Positions 10,936 to 22,876 of a DNA stretch of 64,000 nt are shown in pieces. Numbering within the stretch: the first letter of the stretch is position 1; each line of letters starts with the position of its first letter. The stretch is from Tragulus kanchil. Lineage: Eukaryota > Chordata > Mammalia > Artiodactyla > Tragulidae. Location: NCBI GenBank assembly GCA_022376925.1, contig JAIOJX010000031.1, positions 138,774,854 to 138,838,853 on the forward strand, given 5' to 3'. A program made the position numbers and the translations under genes. The notes under the pieces are model-generated. The model worked only from the letters and a program-made list of their open reading frames with translations, had not been told where the DNA came from and did not search any database.

Positions 10936-12480
10936 AGAGGAGAAGCAGAGTGGGGAGAATTAGGAAAGCAAAGTAAAATGACTTGGAGTCACATGTGGTT
11001 CCCTGAGCCAGGGATGTTTGGAGACTCAGGAGGCAATGATAAGATAGCTGCCCACGCACATGACAAAGTCCTGCTTCCAAGGCAGGGAAACTTAGGTGCC
11101 GAAGGAGGCACCCACTCCCCCAAGCTGTGTCTTTAGGCTGGAGGACTCTTCAGCATCTCCCAAGAGCCCTTGTTCCTCTCTGACGTCCAATACAAGACAG
11201 CACAGAGTTCCGACAGAGCTCCGCAGGAGGACGTTTCCTGGGCTCGGAGATGGTGTTTAGGTGGGAGCATCAGCGGGGGCGCACAGGCCTCCCTGTTGCG
11301 CCGCATCAGACCAGAGAGGTGGGTGGGGGCTCAGGCAGGGGCCCTGGCCCCCAGGAGCCTCCAGGTGCTGAGTTCCAGGCACCCTGCTGCGGTCTCTGTG
11401 AAGAGGGGTGACTCAGAGTGCCTTGCGTCTGAAGAGGCTCTGCTGCCAGAGGCTTTCTCATCCACTTCCAGCAGGTCACCGTGACCCAGACTTTGTACTG
11501 CAGCAACAGAAGAGCTGGAGGAAATCAAAAGGCAGCCTTCTCCTGGGGCGGGTGCCTTCCTCTGGCAGCCCCAGAGCTCTTCTAGGGGAGCTCGCACTGG
11601 CCCAGGCATGGGGCATCCCCCACCCCGACCCCTTGCTGTCTAGGACAGCAGCTGAGAGGGTTTAGTTGAGCACCTAGTTGGTGATGGTCCTTGTTCCCAG
11701 TGCTGGGGAGTGCACACTCGGTCAACAGGTGGACAAGGACTTTCCTTTCACTCAAGAGCACATGTACTCCTGTAAGGAGACTGCTAGAGAGCAAGGAGAC
11801 AGGCCGGTAAGATTGTTTCAGATCTGTGGAACATGGTGGCATGGGGCAGGGGAAGGGGGTAAAAGGGAACGCAACTCCGAAGAGCTGCTTTCTGGTTGAG
11901 AACTGTACACTGAGCAGCCCCGAGAACAGGGGAAGAGTCCCAGGTAGGAGGGACAGCAAGGGCAAAGGCTGCTACTGGGAAGGAAGTGACTAAGAATGAA
12001 CTTGGAGGGATCATTGGAGCAAGGAGATCAGAGGGGCTGGAGGGAATGGAGGGGACAACAGAGGCTGGAGATCAGACCACACAGCTATGTGGGTCATGGG
12101 ACAGAAGGGAGCACTGGCCTCCCCCCTGTCTCCTCTGAAGTCCTTGGGGACGAGGACTGCCCAGTCCAGGTGCCCAGGGAAACCTGCTCTACTGCTAGCC
12201 TCAGGGGCTTCGATGAAGGATGCCAAGGAATACTCTTTGGGGATTAGGGGAAAAACAGTGAGGTGGTGATAGATGAAGAGTCTTCAATGGACTGTGCTCA
12301 AATTTCCATGGTCAACATTCTAATAATTCAGTCTTGAGTATATTCCATAACTTGGGTTCCATTAGTTTTCTCATCTGTAAGAGAAGACATGCCCACTCTT
12401 CCTGGGTGTTGTAGGGGCCTTAGTGGATTCTAGCATAGAGTGATGTTCCCTAAATATTAACCCTAGGTAGTGGTTGTTTC
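10936..12480. other. Single-copy DNA, no gene recognised
   Basis: A G+C-richer stretch around 11.1-11.7 kb holds overlapping open frames of 66-127 codons on both strands, which points to composition rather than coding. I see no repeat family, promoter or RNA gene. Confidence 0.4.
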
Positions 12481-12692
12481 TGGGGCTTCCCCTGTGGCTC
12501 TAGTGGTAAAGAACCAGCCTGGCAATGCAGGAGACATAAGAGATGAGGATGTGATCCCTGGGGTGTGGCAATCCCCTGGAGGAAGGTACTGCAACCCATT
12601 CTTGCCTGGGAAATCCTACGGACAGAAGAGTCTGGGAGGTTACAGTCCATAGGGTTGCAAAGAGTTGGACACAGCTTGATTGACTTAACACC
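12481..12692 (+). repeat. Bov-tA type SINE
   Basis: Forward Bov-tA: 'ggcttcccctgtggctctag', 'ggcaatgcaggagacataag', 'tacagtccatagggttgcaa', 'agttggacacagcttgattg'. Imperfect flanks 'tggttgttt' and 'tggttatat' may be the target-site duplication. Duplicated at 13612-13826. Confidence 0.9.
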
Positions 12693-13611
12693 GCACATTG
12701 GTTATATTTAATGGGCTGTGTTCATCACTGAAGGTTTCTTAAAGGAGGTAAGCTCCTTATTTCTGTTGTCCTTTTGGGATGACAAACAGCATCTGACTGT
12801 GTCCCCGGCTCTGTGCTTATGGATCTCATGAAATCTTCAGGACTCTAGGAGTAAGAAAGACTCTGATACCATCTCTCAGATAAAGATGCGAGGTCCGGAG
12901 AAGTCAGCATATTCTCCGCATCTCACAGCTGGCACATGGGAGAGCCAGAACGGAAGACACAGGTGTGGCTGACTCCGGAAACTAAGTTCACGGCCACTCT
13001 GTGAGGTGATCTCTGTAAAAATTCTCCTCTCTCCTTTCAGAGCTTTCCTAGCCCTACCCAACTGCCACACCCCTTCTCCAAACCCAGAGGTGACACTCGG
13101 ACGTGGATCTCACCGGCTTCTCTCCTTAAGGATGTATGACCGAGCCCTCTGCCTCTAAAGCACCTGATCGCTTGTCAAGGCCATGCACACATATCATCAC
13201 GAACACCGTGACCCCTGTGTCACCACCTGAGGCACCCACCCAGGTTCTGGGGGCTAGGGTATGATGGTCCAGCCAGCTGGGATGGAGGCCCCAACTCCAG
13301 ATTCCCCCTTTGTGCAAGTCCCGCTTGCTGAGTTGGTCTTTTTTGGGTCTGGAAGCAAAGGAACCTATTGGGGATTAGGGGAAAAACAGTGAGGTGGTGA
13401 TAGATGAAGAGTCTTCAATGGACTGTGCTCAAATTTCCATGGTCAACATTCTAATAATTCAGTCTTGAGTATATTCCATAACTTGGGTTCCATTAGTTTT
13501 CTCATCTGTAAGAGAAGACATGCCCACTCTTCCTGGGTGTTGTAGGGGCCTTAGTGGATTCTAGCATAGAGTGATGTTCCCTAAATATTAACCCTAGGTA
13601 GTGGTTGTTTC

Positions 13612-13826
13612 TGGGGCTTCCCCTGTGGCTCTAGTGGTAAAGAACCAGCCTGGCAATGCAGGAGACATAAGAGATGAGGATGTGATCCCTGGGGTGTGGC
13701 AATCCCCTGGAGGAAGGTACTGCAACCCATTCTTGCCTGGGAAATCCTACGGACAGAAGAGTCTGGGAGGTTACAGTCCATAGGGTTGCAAAGAGTTGGA
13801 CACAGCTTGATTGACTTAACACGCAC
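13612..13826 (+). repeat. Bov-tA type SINE, second copy
   Basis: Copy of 12481-12692. The end differs by 3 bp ('aacacgcacgcac' against 'aacaccgcac'). Confidence 0.9.
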
Positions 13827-14435
13827 GCACATTGGTTATATTTAATGGGCTGTGTTCATCACTGAAGGTTTCTTAAAGGAGGTAAGCTCCTTATTTCTGT
13901 TGTCCTTTTGGGATGACAAACAGCATCTGACTGTGTCCCCGGCTCTGTGCTTATGGATCTCATGAAATCTTCAGGACTCTAGGAGTAAGAAAGACTCTGA
14001 TACCATCTCTCAGATAAAGATGCGAGGTCCGGAGAAGTCAGCTGACTCTACGCATCCCTCAGCTGGCACATGGGAGAGCCAGAACGGAAGACACAGGTGT
14101 GGCTGACTCCGGAAACTAAGTTCACGGCCACTCTGTGAGGTGATCTCTGTAAAAATTCTCCTCTCTCCTTTCAGAGCTTTCCTAGCCCTACCCAACTGCC
14201 ACACCCCTTCTCCAAACCCAGAGGTGACACTCGGACGTGGATCTCACCGGCTTCTCTCCTTAAGGATGTATGACCGAGCCCTCTGCCTCTAAAGCACCTG
14301 ATCGCTTGTCAAGGCCATGCACACATATCATCACGAACACCGTGACCCCTGTGTCACCACCTGAGGCACCCACCCAGGTTCTGGGGGCTAGGGTATGATG
14401 GTCCAGCCAGCTGGGATGGAGGCCCCCAACTCCAG

Positions 14436-15227
14436 TTCAGCCCTCTTCCAGGGCACCATGCTAGTGTTTGGTCCTGAAGCTGGAGCAGTCACTCCCAGAA
14501 TCCTTGCTGAGTTGGTCTGGACTGAATAGAGATGAGGGTAGGTTTTGGATCTGGAAGCAAAGGAACCTATTGAGAGCATCCCTAGGCCCTCAGTTCCAGA
14601 ACTGTCCTTGTCAGCAGGCCTTAGTTCATCAGCCAATGGCTTTGCTGTCACGACCGGAGTTGGACTGAGCTGGGCCTCTGGGAAAAGCTAGCCAGGAACC
14701 GCAGTGCAGGAGTCCGCTCCACAGACACAAGCCATGATGGCATCGTGGGCCTGCCTGCCAAGCCTCCTTCCCTCCCCCTGCCGATGCCGCCCCCACCCCT
14801 CACCTCCAGCACCAGCAGGAGCTCTCGCTTCTCTCCTGGCCCCCACCCTGCTGCCATCTGCCAGGCCGTGCATGGGCCTTGCCAGGCCTGAGAGTGGGCA
14901 CCGCGCCATGGCAGCACACGGTCCCGCATGCCGGGTGGCCAGGCGAGCATGTGTGAGCCCTGCATGTGCTGTGAGGCTGCTGCACGGCCAGGCTCCTTGA
15001 GTTGGGGGGCGGGGTGAGCTATGCAGCCATGTGGCATGATTGGCAGGTGGGGTGGGAGAGGGGGCCCTGGGAGGGGAGGCAGCTGCTTGAGTGGACCTGA
15101 GTTGGGAGTGGCAGGCAGACGGGCTGGGCAATTACAACACAGTCCCTATGCTGTTGGTGAGTTAGCTCTGGCAGACCAGTGTGGGACATGGAGCCTCTCT
15201 GTAAACTTTGCTTTAGTAATAAAAAGA
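14436..15227. other. Single-copy G+C-rich DNA
   Basis: Pyrimidine- and purine-rich tracts at 14740-15110 keep frames open on both strands (up to 147 codons). I see no start or splice context and no family resemblance, so I call it non-coding. Confidence 0.4.
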
Positions 15228-15452
15228 GTAGCACCCATTCATTGAGCAGTTACTTAATACTGGGCACTCTGCCAAACTCTGTCCTTGATAGATGGCACCA
15301 AGAGTCTTCACCCCAATGCAAGCTCATGAGGTCCAGTTGCTCTTGTCCTCACTCTACATTGAAGGGCGTGGAGCTCAGAGAGTGAAGCTGGTGGCCTGAT
15401 GTTTTGCTAGGGTAAGTGCCAAGATCAGGACTCAGCTCTAAGTCTACTCAAC
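15228..15452 (+). repeat. MIR SINE
   Basis: MIR order: 'cattgagcagttacttaata', 'ctgggcactctgccaaactc', 'ctcactctacattgaaggg', 'aagatcaggactcagctct'. Diverged. Confidence 0.65.
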
Positions 15453-15687
15453 TCCAAATACCAGCTTTGTCTCCTGACAGTTGCTGCACCCAGCACTCCA
15501 CTCAACACTTGGGAGGCTCCTGTTATGCTTTCTTCAGTGGTCTCTATGGAGCACCTCCTATTTGCTTGAACGGATGGGATACTGGGGAGGGAGGGAATAA
15601 CATTGCCAACCTTTCAGCTGATTATTATCTCCCTGTGAGAGTTGGAATGAGCTGAAAAGCAACTAAAACCACCAGACAAATTGCAAA

Positions 15688-15805
15688 CCTGACTGACAGA
15701 CCCACTAGGAGAGCTTTAAAAATATGTCCCAGGCCCACCCTGGTTTCCTGACTGACAGACCCACTAGGAGAGCTTTAAAAATATGTCCCAGGCCCACCCT
15801 GGTTT
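15688..15805 (+). repeat. 59-bp perfect tandem duplication
   Basis: 15688-15746 and 15747-15805 are identical and directly adjacent. The unit starts CCTGACTGACAGACC and ends ACCCTGGTTT; both copies are followed by CCT. Unlike the 1.1-kb blocks this is short and exact, so it may be a genuine replication-slippage allele. Confidence 0.95.
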
Positions 15806-15964
15806 CCTCAATCCAGGTCTAGGCAAGGGTTCTGGGATCTGGACTGCTGGAAGATTCCTGGCTACTTTTGATGGGATGGGGAGTCCATGGTGCTCAGACT
15901 CAGAGGAAGAAATGATTTTTGAAGGCTGGTGCAGTCAAGGAGGGCTTCCTGCAACTCAGTAGAG

Positions 15965-16740
15965 GAATGGATAAAGAGGGTGTGGTATGATATACATAAT
16001 GGAATATTACTCAGTCATAAAAAGGAATGAAATGAGTCATTTTCAGAGGCACGATGGACCTAGAGGCTGTCATACAGAGTGAAGTAAGTCAGAAAGAGAA
16101 AAACAAATGTTGTATGCTAATGCAAGTATGTAGACTCTGAAAGATGAATCTATAATCTACAAATGACCTTATTTGCAAAGCAGAAATACAGACACAGACA
16201 TAGAGAACAAATAGATGGACACCAAAGGAGAAAGGAGGAAGCTGAGATTGGCCTACGTACACCGTCAATGCCATGTATAAAGTAGATAACCAATGGGAAC
16301 CTACTGTACAGCACAGGTGACTCTTCTTTTTTTTTTTCTTTTTGACCACTTCTATTGATCTTTCATTTATTTATCTTTGTTCTTTGGCCTGTGTGGGCCT
16401 CCCATTGCAGTGGCCTCTCCCTGCAGAGCACTGGCTCCAGGTGCATGTGCTCCAGAGCACCGGCTCAGTAGTTGGACACATCGGTCCAGCCACTCCGCAG
16501 CATGTGGGATCTTTCCAGGTCGGGGATCAAACTGGCGCCCCTTGCACTGCAAGGTGGTGTCGTTACCCACTGGACCACCAGGGAAGCCCCAGGTGACTCT
16601 TCTTAATGCACTGTGGTAACCTGAACAGGAAGGAAGACCCAAAACAGGGGCTGCATGTGTACACATTGCTGATTCACTAGGCTGTACAGTAGAAACTAAC
16701 ACACCATTGTAAAGCAATTATACTCCAATAAAAATTGATT
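15965..16740 (+). repeat. L1 LINE 3' end, split by a SINE
   Basis: Ruminant L1 3' sequence: 'ataatggaatattactcagt', 'aaaaaggaatgaaatgagtc', 'gaacctactgtacagcac', 'ccattgtaaagcaattatac', 'tccaataaaaattgatttaa'. 5' truncated, no intact ORF. Interrupted by a CHR SINE at 16329-16590. Confidence 0.85.
16329..16590 (-). repeat. CHR-type tRNA-derived SINE inserted in L1
   Basis: Reverse-strand CHR element: poly-T tail at left, 'gtgtgggcctcccattgcag', 'gttggacacatcggtccagc', 'ccttgcactgcaaggtggtg', and tRNA-like head 'ctggaccaccagggaagccc' at right. Flanked by a perfect 14-bp target-site duplication, AGGTGACTCTTCTT (16315-16328 and 16591-16604). Lacks the C-rich block seen in the copies at 42746 and 53996. 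Confidence 0.9.
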
Positions 16741-17067
16741 TAAGAAAAAGGTAGGCTTCCTGGAGGAGAAGCTCAAGTGTGGCATTCAGTCTTGGGGGCT
16801 ATTTCATGTGGGAATTGGACAGGGACAGAGGGGCACAGGCCTGGCAGCTCCCATGGGGAGGCGAGAAGATCTCATCACAAGAGTGGAGTGCTTGGCAACA
16901 ATGCCAGGACACAGGAGTGTGGGCACCACTGACAGTGTGGATGCCAGCCTGAGGCATTTATCTACCACTTAACAAACATGTATTGAACACCTACTGGGTG
17001 CTGGGCACTGTCTCACCCAGTGAGCCTATAGATTGATTGGGTGGGAAAAGACATTTTTGTTGCAAGT
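16741..17067. other. Single-copy DNA
   Basis: No feature recognised apart from a possible weak MIR-like stretch near 16950-17010. Confidence 0.35.
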
Positions 17068-17081
17068 AAAGACATGAGAAG

Positions 17082-17380
17082 GAAATGGCAACCCACTCCA
17101 GTATTCTTGCCTGGAGAATTCCATGGATGGAGAAGCCTGGTGAGCTACAGTCCATGGGATCTCCAATATATGTCTTCCCTATTGGTTCAATGGTGAGGAT
17201 TCTGCCTGCAATACAGGAGACCCAGGTTCCATCCACCCCTGGGTTGGGAAGATTCCCCTTGAAGAGGGCATGGCAACCCACTCAAGTACTCTTCCCTGGA
17301 GATTTCCCATGGACAGAGGAGCCTGGTGGGCTGCAGACACACAGAGTCAAACATGACTGAAGTGACTAAGCAGCAGCAGC
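17082..17380 (+). repeat. Composite Bov-A/Bov-tA SINE
   Basis: Two Bov-A-like units in tandem: 17082-17160 ('ggaaatggcaacccactcca'), then 17161-17380, which starts 'tctccaatatatgtcttccc' and includes 'gcctgcaatacaggagaccc'. Flanked by a perfect 14-bp duplication AAAGACATGAGAAG at 17068-17081 and 17381-17394, so the whole dimer inserted as one unit. Confidence 0.9.
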
Positions 17381-17394
17381 AAAGACATGAGAAG

Positions 17395-19079
17395 ACAAGG
17401 CCACACGCTGAGCTGAGGGGATGCTACTGGAAGGACGAGCAGGGGCTGGCAGGGAGGGGGAACCAGCCATCAGGGAAGAACACTGCAGGTGGGAACCCAG
17501 TTGTGAAGCCTTCACCCTGAGGCAGGGCTTGCTGGGAGCGTTCCCAGAGCTTCTCCAAGTGCAGAGTGGCCACAGTAACGACAGCTGAGGGGAGAGACTG
17601 GCAGGTGGACAGAGCTGGACTCCTTGGGCTTCAAAGACCACAGGGGCATTTAGATTGACATTTTAAACCTTGAGCTTTGCCAACTTTAGGACCAGGTCAT
17701 ATCTCCAGACAGAGGCTGGGGGCTGGGGGTGTGAGGACCAGCGGTGGGCTGAGGGGACTGGGGCTGGGGGGCTTTCCCGTTCTTCCCTTGAGTCTTTAAC
17801 ACCCTCCCTCCTATTTCTGCCCAAACCCCCAAGATTCCCTTTGTCTCTTCTATGTTCAGTCTGGAAATCAACCTTGCTAGACCCCTTCTCCGAAGAAACA
17901 CCCACTCTGTCTACACAACAATCCACTCCAAACTTCTGCCCTGGCTCCTGAGTTGGGTGCCATTCAGCCAGGGAACGCTCAGGATGCCCACCCTGCACCT
18001 GAATCCCCATCCAGGCCTTTCAGCCACCCTTACCTCACCCCATGCCTGAGGTTCCTGGGAAGACATGGCTCTGACAGTGGCTTTGTTCCCCAGAAAAGCC
18101 ACTGTGCATACTTCGTCTCCTTCACACTCACAATTTATTGTACAATTGGCCCAGTGCTGCAGCATTAAGACACTTAATGTCTTAAAGTAAAAGTTAATTG
18201 ATTGAAATTAGGCAGATGGCAACAGCTGCAGAATGGCAGAAAAAGTACTACTTATTTAATTGCTAAAGCTCAAGTTAAACTGGGGATGGCTGTGAAAACC
18301 ACTTATGGGAGGTGTGTATGTGTCCTCGTGCATATGCAGAAGTGTAAACATGAGGAGAGGTGTAATTCCAGACTCTTCAGCTCTCAGAATCTAGAAGGTC
18401 AGCTGGCATAATTGCCAAGCCTGGCGGTAGCTCCTCCGTCCTATTCTTTAACCTAGGGATGTACAGAAATGCTTTTTTTCAACAGATTTTTAAATTATAA
18501 TTCCTTTGTGAAAATTTAACTCTCTTTCCTGCCTAAGCAGCAGGATCAGTGAGAGGGACCACAAGGGAAGAGGGCCCGGACCCATGTCACCACTAAGAGC
18601 ATCAAATGCCTGAACACCCCCTTCTCAACAACTTTGAAAGTTGACATTCTGCTCAAATCTCCTTTATCATCCTGTTTTGGTGACACCACCGAAGAGCCAA
18701 CGCAGGAGCAAGCAAAACTGGGGCACATGTGCTCTAGCTACAGATATGATGGAAGTCACACATGGTCCATGCCTAGAGGTCCTACAGACCTCAGCCTGGT
18801 CCCACCCTTTGCAGAAGAAAGAAACTTAGAGCTGGAGCTGATAACCACCAACACTGATTGAGCATTTCAGCAGGCTTTCCCACATGCCCTCCTTTGGTCT
18901 GTATGTAGAACAAGAAATCACCAAAGTTATTTACATAGTGAATCCCTTTTCAAATATTTTCCTTCAATCAAACCAAGGCCATTTCCATAGATATTGAATT
19001 AATCACATGTACTTTCCTTATAAACTCAATCTTTCACTATTTTTCTGGGTCATCTCTTTTCCAGCCAATAGCCTTACAC
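17395..19079. other. Single-copy DNA, no gene recognised
   Basis: Mixed composition with open frames on both strands up to 115 codons and no family resemblance. An inverted repeat with 8-bp arms, TTAAGACA/TGTCTTAA, lies at 18165-18185. Confidence 0.4.
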
Positions 19080-19290
19080 ACCCTCTGTTCCAGGCACATA
19101 CTGGTCTTCTTTCTCTCCATATTATGCCCAGGCTTTGGGCCCACCTTTGAGTAGATCCTCCTTCTGCCCCAAATGTTTGGTTTTATCTGATCATTTGATT
19201 TCAGCCCAAATTTCATGTTGTCGTAGAGCCTTCCACTGTAACTAAATCAGAACCCTCCCTCTCCTTATGGCCTCACCACAAAAAGAGTGA
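19080..19290 (+). repeat. L2-like LINE remnant
   Basis: Pattern typical of L2 3' regions: 'ttccaggcacatactggtct', 'cagcccaaatttcatgttgt', 'agagccttccactgtaacta'. Very diverged. Confidence 0.35.
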
Positions 19291-19529
19291 TTATCTTTTT
19301 AGCCCTGGCCACTATCCAAAATTGTCTTGTTGATTCTAGGTCTATTGTTACCCTGAAACAGGAATGTGAAAACTATGGCCCATGGGCTCAGTCCCGCCTC
19401 TGGTCGGTTCATTATAGCCCTGGAGGCAAGAATGTCTTTTACATACCTTAGTAGGAAGGGGAAAAAAAAAGTGACATTTCATGATGTGAAAATTATATAA
19501 AATTTAAATTTCAGCTTTCAAAATTAAGG

Positions 19530-19650
19530 TTTCTTTTTTGTCCATTGAGAGATAACTGACATATAATGTGAAATTAGCTTCAGGTGTAAAATGTAATGAT
19601 TCCACATTATTATATATTGTGAAATGATAAGTCTAGTTAGCACCCTCAGC
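19530..19650 (-). repeat. Old L1 3' end fragment
   Basis: Reverse L1M-like motif order: 'gataactgacatataatgtg', 'cttcaggtgtaaaatgtaat', 'tatattgtgaaatgataagt', 'ctagttagcacc'. Confidence 0.6.
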
Positions 19651-20014
19651 ATTAGAGTTGTATGGTAGGGCGGCATGCTTGTTTATTCCTGTCTTGCCTA
19701 TGACTGTTTTCAAAATGCAACAGCAGAGTTAAATGGTTGTGGTAAACACTGTAGGGACCACTAAGACAAAAATATTTACTATCTAACCATCTACGTTTGC
19801 TGACGTCATGGACCATGTCCATCTTACTTTTCAGTCTGGCCAAAGTCCTTGCTCCACAGTATTTGTTGAATGAACTTGCTTTTTCCTGGCTGACTCTTAA
19901 TTCAGCCGAGTCTCTGCCTTCAGAGGCCCTCCCTGACCAGCTCTCTCAAAAGCTGGGTGAGCCCCTCTCCCAGTTCTTGGAGTCCTGGGCTATCGCTGGC
20001 TTAGCACATGGTCA

Positions 20015-20245
20015 TACCAGCTGACATTTGTAAACCTTTGCCATGGGCCTAGATATTATGTTTTTGGTTTCGCGTGCATTTTTTTTTTTTTGTCATCACA
20101 CATGCCAGTGAGGTAGCTACTCTTTCATACCCATTTTAGAGACAGAAGAGCTGAGGCACAGAGGCTACCAGCCCAAGGATATACAACACTTAGACAACAA
20201 ACAGGAACATGAGCTTGGTTAGTCTGACTCCAGACCCCATTCATA
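20015..20245 (+). repeat. MIR SINE
   Basis: 'gctgacatttgtaaaccttt', 'ccattttagagacagaagag', 'ctgaggcacagaggctacca', 'tagtctgactccagacccc' follow MIR order. A second MIR-like stretch lies at 20490-20600 ('catgaggaaaccaaggctca', 'caggatcagaacccagaag'). Confidence 0.7.
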
Positions 20246-21148
20246 ATGACCACACTTTTAACTTTGTTCTTTGTCTCCCCACTCAGAGGTGAGCTCCTTG
20301 GACCTGGAGCCATTGTGTCCCTCATTTTTGTGTCTCAAGACTTTATTGAGGAGGTGCTCAAAAATAATGATGACGTGAATTCATTTCTGCTGCACCAGGG
20401 ACTCACAGGCTAATCTACCACATACGTCCCCATTCTTCCTCTTCCACTCAGGCACACTTCATTCATTCAAACCCTTCTTGCCTTGAGGATAGTCAACACC
20501 CTCACTGGATGCATGAGGAAACCAAGGCTCAGAGGAATGAAAGGAAATGCCTCAAACCAGCGAGTGGTTGAGGCAGGATCAGAACCCAGAAGTCCTGCCT
20601 AGAAGTTTCCCCAGTCCCAGCTCTTTGATCTATGAAAGGAGAGATGATCTCACTGGCAGGCAGATCAAGTGCAGACCTTAGCCTTGTCTTATGAGGTTTT
20701 CTGTTACCAAGAATCAAAATATGACCAACTCCCCAGGCGATTTGCCTGTGACGCCCTTGACTGTGATCCTGCCTGACAGGCGGTACCCAGGCACATGCTG
20801 CTATCAAGTGCCAGGCTACCTCCCACCCCGTTCCGCCCCCTCCCTCCTTCTTTCCGTATACACACTCCTGCCTGGTAATTGTAAAAGAGGACCACTAAGA
20901 CAAAAATATTTACTATCTAACCATCTACGTTTGCTGACGTCATGGACCATGTCCATCTTACTTTTCAGTCTGGCCAAAGTCCTTGCTCCACAGTATTTGT
21001 TGAATGAACTTGCTTTTTCCTGGCTGACTCTTAATTCAGCCGAGTCTCTGCCTTCAGAGGCCCTCCCTGACCAGCTCTCTCAAAAGCTGGGTGAGCCCCT
21101 CTCCCAGTTCTTGGAGTCCTGGGCTATCGCTGGCTTAGCACATGGTCA

Positions 21149-21379
21149 TACCAGCTGACATTTGTAAACCTTTGCCATGGGCCTAGATATTATGTTTTTG
21201 GTTTCGCGTGCATTTTTTTTTTTTTGTCATCACACATGCCAGTGAGGTAGCTACTCTTTCATACCCATTTTAGAGACAGAAGAGCTGAGGCACAGAGGCT
21301 ACCAGCCCAAGGATATACAACACTTAGACAACAAACAGGAACATGAGCTTGGTTAGTCTGACTCCAGACCCCATTCATA
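21149..21379 (+). repeat. MIR SINE, second copy
   Basis: Copy of 20015-20245 in duplication G; the second MIR-like stretch recurs at about 21624-21734. Confidence 0.7.
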
Positions 21380-22007
21380 ATGACCACACTTTTAACTTTG
21401 TTCTTTGTCTCCCCACTCAGAGGTGAGCTCCTTGGACCTGGAGCCATTGTGTCCCTCATTTTTGTGTCTCAAGACTTTATTGAGGAGGTGCTCAAAAATA
21501 ATGATGACGTGAATTCATTTCTGCTGCACCAGGGACTCACAGGCTAATCTACCACATACGTCCCCATTCTTCCTCTTCCACTCAGGCACACTTCATTCAT
21601 TCAAACCCTTCTTGCCTTGAGGATAGTCAACACCCTCACTGGATGCATGAGGAAACCAAGGCTCAGAGGAATGAAAGGAAATGCCTCAAACCAGCGAGTG
21701 GTTGAGGCAGGATCAGAACCCAGAAGTCCTGCCTAGAAGTTTCCCCAGTCCCAGCTCTTTGATCTATGAAAGGAGAGATGATCTCACTGGCAGGCAGATC
21801 AAGTGCAGACCTTAGCCTTGTCTTATGAGGTTTTCTGTTACCAAGAATCAAAATATGACCAACTCCCCAGGCGATTTGCCTGTGACGCCCTTGACTGTGA
21901 TCCTGCCTGACAGGCGGTACCCAGGCACATGCTGCTATCAAGTGCCAGGCTACCTCCCACCCCGTTCCGCCCCCTCCCTCCTTCTTTCCGTATACACACT
22001 CCTGCCT

Positions 22008-22425
22008 CCAAGGGCACGGCTTCCTGACCAGCCAGGCATGCTCTAAAGCACAAACAGAGTAGGAAATGAAAACCCCGGGAAGAGCAGATGATGCGGGTGG
22101 GAGGTGGAGGCGCCTCCACTCAGTGCGATCTGCTCGGCTCCCCAGGCTGGCAAGAAAAACTTAAAACATTATTTACTCAACCATGTGTGAGTTAAAACCA
22201 ATATCTGCCTGCCATCTGTTCAGCCGAGTGACCCCTCAGAACTTCACGGTCCCCCATGATGTCAGCATCATTCCTTCTAGTCCTTCTCACTGCTTCCTGG
22301 CTCTCTCCCCTCCCCCAGGGGCCGGGATGGGAAGGAAGGGCCCACAGTGGGCAGGGACAACTCCTCACAGCACATTACAGATATGACGTTATTGTTAAAC
22401 CTCCTGGCTTGGCATTGGGGCTGCT
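22008..22425. other. Single-copy DNA
   Basis: No gene recognised. Contains a 12-bp palindrome GGAGGCGCCTCC at about 22106-22117. Confidence 0.35.
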
Positions 22426-22438
22426 TTTGCCTCATGAG

Positions 22439-22650
22439 TATGTGTGTGTTAGTCACTCAGTTGTGTTTGACTCTTTGTGACTCCATGGACTGTAGTCCAC
22501 CAGGCTCCTCTGTCCATGGGATTCTCCAAGCAAGAATACTGGTGTGGATAGTCATTCTCTCCTTGAGGGGATCTTCCCCACCCTGGAATCAAACCCGGGT
22601 CTCCTGCATTGCAGCTGGACTCTTTACCATCTGAGCCACTTGGAAAAACC
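22439..22650 (-). repeat. Bov-tA type SINE
   Basis: Reverse Bov-tA: 'gttagtcactcagttgtgtt', 'ctccatggactgtagtccac', 'caagcaagaatactggtgtg', 'ctttaccatctgagccactt'. Near-perfect 13-bp target-site duplication TTTGCCTCATGAG/TTTGCCTTATGAG at 22426-22438 and 22651-22663. Confidence 0.95.
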
Positions 22651-22699
22651 TTTGCCTTATGAGACGTCTCTCATATTCGCTGGGGTTCTTTGGAAACGC

Positions 22700-22805
22700 C
22701 AGATCCTACTTTATCTATTTCCAGTAACCCTGGCTCTGCGACCAACTAATGGTGCAATCTTAGGCAAGCCCTTTCCTAGCCCTGGGTCTCAGTTTCTCTG
22801 TTGAG
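22700..22805 (-). repeat. MIR SINE fragment
   Basis: Reverse MIR: 'aaccctggctctgcgaccaa', 'atcttaggcaagccctttcc', 'ctgggtctcagtttctctgt'. Most of it is repeated at 23831-23923. Confidence 0.6.
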
Positions 22806-22876
22806 GGCAGAGACCAACTCCCCTTCAAGGTTTGATTGAGCCACAACATCTCCCTAGTCACCCCTCCTTATTGCTT

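Larger units (their letters stand above)
12237..14435 (+). repeat. Local direct duplication F (about 1.06 kb x 2)
   Basis: Clean copies are 12237-13300 and 13368-14435 (offset 1131). Copy 1 then runs into 67 bp (13301-13367) that is a shortened, error-rich version of 14436-14571, sharing 'ttgctgagttggtct' and 'ctggaagcaaaggaacctat'. Differences also sit near 12690/13822 and 12905/14040. Confidence 0.95.
19755..22007 (+). repeat. Local direct duplication G (about 1.12 kb x 2)
   Basis: Copy 1 is 19755-20873 and copy 2 is 20889-22007 (offset 1134), apparently identical, with a 15-bp filler (20874-20888). Contains one or two MIRs and non-coding DNA. Confidence 0.95.

Noticed and set aside
14688..15131. 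CpG island or coding exon in the G+C-rich stretch
   Set aside because: Mostly pyrimidine and purine tracts with few CpGs; frames are open on both strands; no promoter or splice signals.
18165..18185. Inverted repeat TTAAGACA...TGTCTTAA as a terminator or RNA element
   Set aside because: An 8-bp stem in AT-rich mammalian DNA is expected by chance and has no context.
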